DNA of 18,441 bases from JBJENW01 sp051880395 (GTDB lineage Bacteria; Bacillota; Clostridia; Lachnospirales; Lachnospiraceae), in contig JBJENW010000102.1 in assembly GCA_051880395.1 (NCBI GenBank), positions 1 through 18,441 on the forward strand. Direction: 5' to 3'. The stretch's first letter is position 1, and every line of letters starts with the position of its first letter. The notes beneath the pieces were generated by a model. The model saw only the letters and a list, made by a program, of their open reading frames with translations, did no database searches and was not told where the DNA came from. Below, piece after piece: positions 14,169-18,441 of the stretch. Both the position numbers and the translations under genes were made by a program.

Positions 14169-15932
14169 ATGATACGGGAATATAAAAAATTAAAAGGAAA
14201 GTTCCGTCGTGTCAAAAAAAGAGCAGCAAAACGGCTGACGCGGAAGTTTCCAAGGTTGGCTTATCTGCGCAAATGTGCACTTGCAAAATGGTATACAATA
14301 TTTGGAAGTGTGCAGGAAACCCTGTTTGTTTTTAAAGCGTATGAGGGAAAAGCATATGCGGGAATGCCGCGTCAGATTTACGAGTCCATGTTGGAGGACC
14401 CGGAATACGCGGATTGTAAGTTTGCCTGGCTGTTTGAGAAAAAGGGCGCGTATAAATATCTGAATAAAAATGAGAGGACCCGGGTTTATGCAGCAGGCAG
14501 TAAAAAGGGAATGCAGGCTGCAGGACATGCGTATTACTATATTACAAATGACGAACTGGCATTTTATCAGCAGTTTCGAAAGACACAGATCGTAGTCTGT
14601 GCCTTAGAAACGCAGGAGGCGCGGGCAGAATTCGAAGAAGAGCAGGCGAGAGAGAAAGAGCAGTCAGTGTTGTCAGAAGAGGAGACAGCAGAACTGTATG
14701 AAGAGTCGGAAGAAGAGGAGACTGAGACAGCGCATAGTATGCATCGGATCTTGCAACGGGCAGATTATGTGTTTGTACCGTCGCAGGAGCAGCAGGCAGA
14801 AGTGGATGCAAATTGTCATGCATGCGGCAATCGAAAAGTGGCCATTGTGACAGCGCCGGTCGCATGGATTCCAAGTACCTTTGTCAATCGAAAAGTCGGA
14901 AGTGCGGATGGACCGATCAAACGCAGACTGCGCCGTCATACCTGGGTGTTTGAATTACTAAAAAACATAAATCAGGCGGGATATCAAGTGCGGGCAGTGA
15001 AAAAGAAATGTCTAATGTGTATAAAAGAGACCGCAAAAGCTGTCGATTTACGTTTTCTACGTGTGTATTATACGGTATCGGGTGTTTTCCGCAGGCATGG
15101 AATCCTGTTTGGAAAAAATGCAAAGAGACTGCATTCCTATCGTGGAAAATATGCAGGAAAGCGCTGTTTTTTAATTGGAAACGGACCATCACTTACCACA
15201 GAAGATCTGGAAAAATTACAGGGTGAGATCACATTTGGCTGTAACCGTGTGTATCAGTTGTTTCCGGAAACAACCTGGCGACCGGACTTTTTTTGCATGA
15301 TCGATGCGTTGATCGCCAAATATAGTTCGCAGGAATTGGCAGGAGCGGTGGAGTGTCCATTGTTTACCAATATTAATACGCGGGATCTAATGAAGTACCG
15401 TCCACAGGATCTGGTGTTTGCCAGAAACTTAGGAGAGCCGACCTATCGCGTCAGTTCTGATTTTGAGTCCTATTATGTTCCGTCGGGAGCAACAGTGATG
15501 ACTTTTATGTTGGAGCTTGCCATGTATATGGGATTTACAGAAATTTATCTGATCGGTGTGGACTGTACCTCCAGTCTGTCTGCACATGGACACTGCACAC
15601 AAGGGTATGTGAATCAAGATCTTGTGGAAAAGGATATCGAACGTGTGCGAAAACGTCTGAACGATCCAACGTTGACTGCGGATCAGGTAGCTGCCTATTA
15701 TTATGATAAAAGTACCTATTCCTACCGGGTCATCGCAGAGTATGCAAATGCCCATGGCATCCACATTTACAATGCGACACGCGGTGGAAGGTTAGAAGTT
15801 TACGAGCGAAAAACATTAGAGGAGGTACTAACACCTCAAAAAAAGTCTTCCGGTGCAGCGATGCGCATGGAGTATGAGGCAGCATTCTCCCATAGACGAA
15901 TCCAGTCGATGACAGTGGAGTCACCCCAATAA
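14169..15932 (+). CDS. Two-part protein: TagF-like N-terminal segment, acidic linker, DUF115 domain
   Basis: A protein of 587 aa. After a very basic start (about residues 1-40), residues about 45-150 resemble the N-terminal half of CDP-glycerol glycerophosphotransferases (FKAYEGKAYAGMPRQIYESM, DPEYADCKFAWLF, GSKKGMQAAGHAYYYITN). The catalytic HGTP-containing half is absent. A Glu-rich linker (about 151-188) follows. The C-terminal DUF115 domain has RCFLIGNGPSL (G337-L342), ETTWRPDFFCMID, VPSGATVMTFMLELAMYMGF and YLIGVDCTSS, paralogous to the 11622 product. The expected family end is near GGRLEVYERKTLEEVL; about 33 further residues are antisense to the convergent hydrolase gene. There is no clear ribosome binding site, and the ATG lies 8 nt after the aldolase stop, suggesting coupled reinitiation. 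Likely role: surface-glycan or flagellin glycosylation. Confidence 0.8.
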   Translation: MIREYKKLKGKFRRVKKRAAKRLTRKFPRLAYLRKCALAKWYTIFGSVQETLFVFKAYEGKAYAGMPRQIYESMLEDPEYADCKFAWLFEKKGAYKYLNKNERTRVYAAGSKKGMQAAGHAYYYITNDELAFYQQFRKTQIVVCALETQEARAEFEEEQAREKEQSVLSEEETAELYEESEEEETETAHSMHRILQRADYVFVPSQEQQAEVDANCHACGNRKVAIVTAPVAWIPSTFVNRKVGSADGPIKRRLRRHTWVFELLKNINQAGYQVRAVKKKCLMCIKETAKAVDLRFLRVYYTVSGVFRRHGILFGKNAKRLHSYRGKYAGKRCFLIGNGPSLTTEDLEKLQGEITFGCNRVYQLFPETTWRPDFFCMIDALIAKYSSQELAGAVECPLFTNINTRDLMKYRPQDLVFARNLGEPTYRVSSDFESYYVPSGATVMTFMLELAMYMGFTEIYLIGVDCTSSLSAHGHCTQGYVNQDLVEKDIERVRKRLNDPTLTADQVAAYYYDKSTYSYRVIAEYANAHGIHIYNATRGGRLEVYERKTLEEVLTPQKKSSGAAMRMEYEAAFSHRRIQSMTVESPQ

Positions 15933-16525
15933 TGCATCGGAAAGACCAGATCGGTCGATGTATGTTTCATAAAATAATCAAAACCTTCTGCAAAAAACGG
16001 TTTTCCTAAATGAGGATCCAGGGGAAGAAACGCGACAGAAACGTGTTTCCCCTGGATTTTTTGCATTGCATCGAAAAATCCACGTCTCATTTCGGGCGTA
16101 TCGTCCCAGAGATTTAAGTCACCGGCATGATAAATTGTTTCCCCGTCAAAATGGATACAGAACGCGACACCCGAATCGGTAGAGCGCAGGGTTTCGATGT
16201 TTACATCCTCCAGTGACAGTGAAGTATTCGCCGATAGAAACTGAATTTTTTCATAGGCCGCTTCAGACACACCGTGCGACAGGAAAAATTTTCGGTTAAA
16301 GCGACGTTTGATATCATTTGCAAGGATAAAATGAACGTCATTGCAGCAGTCGGCAAGCGAAAAAATCTTCAGCGAAAAATGGTCGGCGTGAAAATGGCTC
16401 ACAAAGATGAACAAACGCGCATTTTGGGGAATTTCCGGAAGCGTTCCTTCGGTATAATCAAATAAAAAATAAGTAGAAGACATCTCAATGAGAAAACAAC
16501 TATGGTTAATATATTTAATTTTCAA
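15836..16525 (-). CDS. Metallo-beta-lactamase-fold hydrolase
   Basis: An MBL-fold protein of 230 aa. I start it at TTG 16525-16523, because GAGGTGA lies 5 nt upstream and the product then begins MKIKYINHSCFLIE, the normal family opening. An ATG at 16549 has no binding site. Zinc ligands: H44-F-H46-A-D48-H49 in VSHFHADHF, then a His in IYHAGDLNLW and a His in VFPMHYWGD. The lineage looks like the small UPF0173/YtnP-like or RNase Z-like hydrolases. The substrate is unknown. There is no signal peptide, so it is cytoplasmic. Its last 97 bp overlap the end of the convergent DUF115 gene. Confidence 0.85.
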   Translation of the reverse strand: MKIKYINHSCFLIEMSSTYFLFDYTEGTLPEIPQNARLFIFVSHFHADHFSLKIFSLADCCNDVHFILANDIKRRFNRKFFLSHGVSEAAYEKIQFLSANTSLSLEDVNIETLRSTDSGVAFCIHFDGETIYHAGDLNLWDDTPEMRRGFFDAMQKIQGKHVSVAFLPLDPHLGKPFFAEGFDYFMKHTSTDLVFPMHYWGDSTVIDWIRLWENAASYSMRIAAPEDFF

Positions 16526-16574
16526 AAAAATCACCTCTATCCCCTTCATTTTTTTGTGGTTTTATACGATTTCT

Positions 16575-16603
16575 ATTATGAGGGTTTTTTCAAGAAAAGG
16601 CAA
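16575..16603 (-). promoter_or_regulatory. Likely promoter of the MBL-fold gene
   Basis: On the minus strand: TTGCCT (16603-16598), a 17-bp spacer, CATAAT (16580-16575). This predicts a start near 16568 and a leader of about 43 nt. The -35 overlaps the structured upstream region of the divergent chemoreceptor. Moderate match only. Confidence 0.4.
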
Positions 16604-16680
16604 CCCGCAAAGAGATACGGGTGTGCAAAGTGAAGGAAGCATGATTTGTCCATTTTTTGTTAAAAACAAACACTTTGCAT
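16604..16680 (+). promoter_or_regulatory. Possible structured leader of the CZB chemoreceptor
   Basis: A small hairpin CCCG (16604-16607) with CGGG (16618-16621) is followed by a 9-bp inverted repeat, TGCAAAGTG (16624-16632) and CACTTTGCA (16671-16679). The 38-nt interval contains a TTTGTT/AACAAA mini-hairpin. The structure ends 16 nt before the ribosome binding site AAGGAGG. It has a superficial likeness to the 5' part of a class I c-di-GMP riboswitch but lacks that class's other conserved parts. It could be a protein operator or an RNA control element. Confidence 0.35.
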
Positions 16681-16709
16681 TGCGTATAGAAAAAAAGGAG
16701 GAGATCATA

Positions 16710-18086
16710 GTGTTTGGGTTGAAACAAAAAAAAGAGGAAACAAAGACAGAAGGGAAGACCAGTGGAATACAGGGGCGTGACATTACGGTGATCACACAGG
16801 ATCTGCTTGGAATTACGTCTCAGTTGAGTGAATTTGATGTGGAAATGAATCAGATTTCAGAGAAACAACAGGCAGATGCCGGGAAAATGACAGAATTAAG
16901 TGAATCGAATCTTGCGATCGTGCAGGAAACGACAGCGACTATGACGCAGGTGTCGGAGACGATGCAGATAACGATCAGCCGGGTTAAAGAGTTGCAGACG
17001 ACATCGGAAAACCTCGAAAAGAGCAATGAGGTCAGCCAGACCCTGCTTCAGAATGCCATGAAGTTAAAAGAAAATGTGATCTCGGATTCCAATATTATGT
17101 CGGATAAAGTACAGCAGTTAGTAGAGTTGATGAATGAAATCGAAAGTGTAGTCAAAAGTGTTCATGATATTGCAGACCAGACGAATCTGTTGGCGTTAAA
17201 TGCAGCCATCGAGGCAGCCCGTGCAGGAGAGGCTGGAAAAGGATTCGCGGTCGTTGCGGATGAGATTCGTCAACTTTCAGATGATACAAAGAAAAACCTG
17301 GCTGGATTAAACAGCTTTATGGAAAAAATATATGAGGCAGCCAAAGAAGGACAGGAAGGTGTGGACCGGGCAGTGAATTCCACCAACGAGATGGGAGAAG
17401 TGTTAGATCAGGTGGCACAAAATGTCGGAGAAAACATCAATGGTTTAAATGTGGTAACAGATGAGATATCTTCCATGGTGGGTGAAATCCAGGCAATTGG
17501 AGAGTCTTCCGAGCAGATCAGTCAGGCGATGAATGCGTCTACAGAGGATGCACAATCCTTAAGTGAGGTGGCAAAGAATGTCAGTGAGGAATCTTTGCGC
17601 GTATCGACGATGGCTCATAAGATCGGTCAGATTGACAATCAGATTTCCGGATCACTGGAAAAATTATTTGGAATCATCAATGCATCCAGCATTGCCATGA
17701 CGGATGAAGAACTGCTAGAGGTCGTCCAGAAAGCGAAGGCGAGTCATAAGGCATGGCTGGAAAAAGTAAAGAATATGGCGGATACCATGGAAATACAACC
17801 ATTACAGACAGATTCGAGAAAATGTGCGTTTGGTCATTTTTATCAGGCGTTAAAGATTCATAATCCAATTTTGTCCAGTGACTGGCAGAGTATTGAAAAA
17901 AAGCATCATGATTTTCATGATGTCGGTAAAAAGCTGATAAGAGCGATAGAAAATAACGATTCCAGTGCAGCGATGTCTGCCTATCAGGAGGCAGAGAATC
18001 TTTCACGCGGCATGATGGCGATTTTGGATAAAGTGGAACAGGAGATTCGGGAATGCATTGCAAAAAATATTTCTATTTTGCCATAA
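16710..18086 (+). CDS. Soluble methyl-accepting chemotaxis protein with C-terminal CZB zinc-binding domain
   Basis: A cytoplasmic chemoreceptor of 458 aa starting at GTG 16710, 7 nt after a perfect AAGGAGG. A longer in-frame reading from 16488 would add a hydrophobic N terminus but has no binding site and runs through the intergenic region. There is no membrane helix. A coiled coil (about 20-150) leads to the signalling tip, ADQTNLLALNAAIEAARAG then EAGKGFAVVADEIRQL (about 156-192). From about 335 to the end is a CZB (chemoreceptor zinc-binding) domain: H346 in SHKAW, C372 in KCAFG, and H399/H403 in KKHHDFHD, which match the His-Cys-His-His zinc site. Known CZB receptors such as Helicobacter TlpD sense zinc or oxidants like hypochlorous acid through the Cys-Zn centre, so this protein may sense gut oxidants or zinc. 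A terminator follows. Confidence 0.93.
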   Translation: MFGLKQKKEETKTEGKTSGIQGRDITVITQDLLGITSQLSEFDVEMNQISEKQQADAGKMTELSESNLAIVQETTATMTQVSETMQITISRVKELQTTSENLEKSNEVSQTLLQNAMKLKENVISDSNIMSDKVQQLVELMNEIESVVKSVHDIADQTNLLALNAAIEAARAGEAGKGFAVVADEIRQLSDDTKKNLAGLNSFMEKIYEAAKEGQEGVDRAVNSTNEMGEVLDQVAQNVGENINGLNVVTDEISSMVGEIQAIGESSEQISQAMNASTEDAQSLSEVAKNVSEESLRVSTMAHKIGQIDNQISGSLEKLFGIINASSIAMTDEELLEVVQKAKASHKAWLEKVKNMADTMEIQPLQTDSRKCAFGHFYQALKIHNPILSSDWQSIEKKHHDFHDVGKKLIRAIENNDSSAAMSAYQEAENLSRGMMAILDKVEQEIRECIAKNISILP

Positions 18087-18113
18087 AGTTTTAGAAACAT
18101 TGCTATATAAATG

Positions 18114-18146
18114 AAAGCTGCCATTTTTGGCAGCTTTCGCTTTTTA
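18114..18146 (+). terminator. Rho-independent terminator of the CZB chemoreceptor
   Basis: Perfect 10-bp stem GAAAGCTGCC with GGCAGCTTTC around an ATTTTT loop, followed by GCTTTTT. Element 4 starts immediately after the T run. Confidence 0.9.
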
Positions 18147-18147
18147 C

Positions 18148-18441
18148 GGGGGGATTTCCTACACGGACGTTTTCGGTATCCGGCAGGAGGCAAGGGCGGG
18201 GTGGCTGAAACAAAAGTGGCTAGACAGAAATGAAGTCGAGTTTAGGATGGGCGGATCTGTGATGCTTTATTTTTACTGTCTTTCGAAGGTCGGACAGTCT
18301 GCACGGATGTGTACGCCAGAGCAAGACTCAAAAGCGGATTCTTTCTCTGGCGTACACATCCGCACAGCCGGTCCGCCAAACGAAAGACAGCAAAGGCATC
18401 ACAGATTGGCCCATCCAAACTCACTATCATTTCTGTCAAAG
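18148..18441 (-). repeat. Large palindromic element 4, cut by the window end
   Basis: The left arm begins with GGGGGGATTTCCTA, as in element 2, then GGACGTTTTCGG. It carries the GAAATGAAGTCGAG strand at 18227-18240 and ends in an apical stem (18304-18321 with 18345-18362, 18 bp, perfect). The right arm is visible to 18441, including the CTCACTATCATTTC strand. The last part of the right arm lies outside the window. The order of motifs gives minus orientation. The outer GAAAAATATCTCAAC end seen in elements 1 and 2 is missing on the left, where the element meets the chemoreceptor terminator. Confidence 0.9.

Noticed and set aside
16598..16660. Class I c-di-GMP riboswitch upstream of the CZB chemoreceptor
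   Set aside because: GGCAACC and GCAAAG-like pieces are present, but the GAAA tetraloop in the first hairpin and the conserved second hairpin with its GGTAG-type receptor region are missing. Kept only as an unspecified structured leader.
16488..16709. N-terminal extension giving the CZB chemoreceptor a membrane helix
   Set aside because: The upstream frame has a hydrophobic stretch, but no ribosome binding site. It overlaps the divergent gene's start and promoter, whereas GTG 16710 has a perfect AAGGAGG.

Overview
The window reads as chromosomal DNA of a motile, low-to-mid-GC Gram-positive anaerobe, most likely a Lachnospiraceae member (Roseburia/Agathobacter-like). This is an inference from codon style, strong AGGAGG-type ribosome binding sites, TTG/GTG starts, a sigma-D (sigma-28)-type promoter, two chemoreceptors and the mix of gene families. 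I see no rRNA, tRNA, CRISPR array, transposase, integrase or phage gene.

Layout, left to right. (1) 1-560: the end of one large imperfect palindrome and one complete copy (396 bp). (2) 726-4572: thiD-like kinase, a six-helix chemoreceptor with a sigma-D-like promoter, a bidirectional terminator, then on the minus strand a pyridoxal-kinase-like gene followed by a small radical SAM gene. (3) 4632-5561: two more large palindromes back to back in a divergent intergenic region. (4) 5632-11445: a DUF2974-type alpha/beta hydrolase, then an ABC-2 type export operon (ATPase, a repeat-bearing membrane-anchored protein, two permeases), closed by a terminator. (5) 11622-15932: a four-gene glycan cassette (DUF115 protein, CMP-sugar synthetase-like cytidylyltransferase, DRE-TIM aldolase, and a second DUF115 protein fused to a TagF-like N-terminal part). 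(6) 15836-16525, minus strand: a metallo-beta-lactamase-fold hydrolase whose 3' end overlaps the cassette. (7) 16710-18086: a soluble chemoreceptor with a C-terminal zinc-binding CZB domain, then a terminator, with a fifth palindrome starting directly after it and running off the window.

The most notable content is not a gene. Five copies (two cut by the window edges) of a roughly 300-500 bp, nearly palindromic element occupy intergenic DNA. Long stem segments differ almost completely between copies, yet each copy keeps its two arms complementary. Short mismatched internal-loop motifs and the apical loop are conserved across copies. The two arms are consistently distinguishable, so every element has a direction. 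Elements 0/1 and 2/3 form inverted pairs with the same ends facing inward. This looks like a family of folded nucleic-acid elements, either structured RNAs or non-autonomous mobile/recombining hairpins. I cannot match it to a named family.

Functional links: the two chemoreceptors and the sigma-D-like promoter point to flagellar motility. The DUF115/cytidylyltransferase/aldolase cassette fits synthesis and transfer of a CMP-activated 2-keto sugar acid to a surface glycan, possibly flagellin. The two ribokinase-family kinases serve vitamin salvage (thiamin pyrimidine, vitamin B6). The ABC operon probably exports an unknown substrate.
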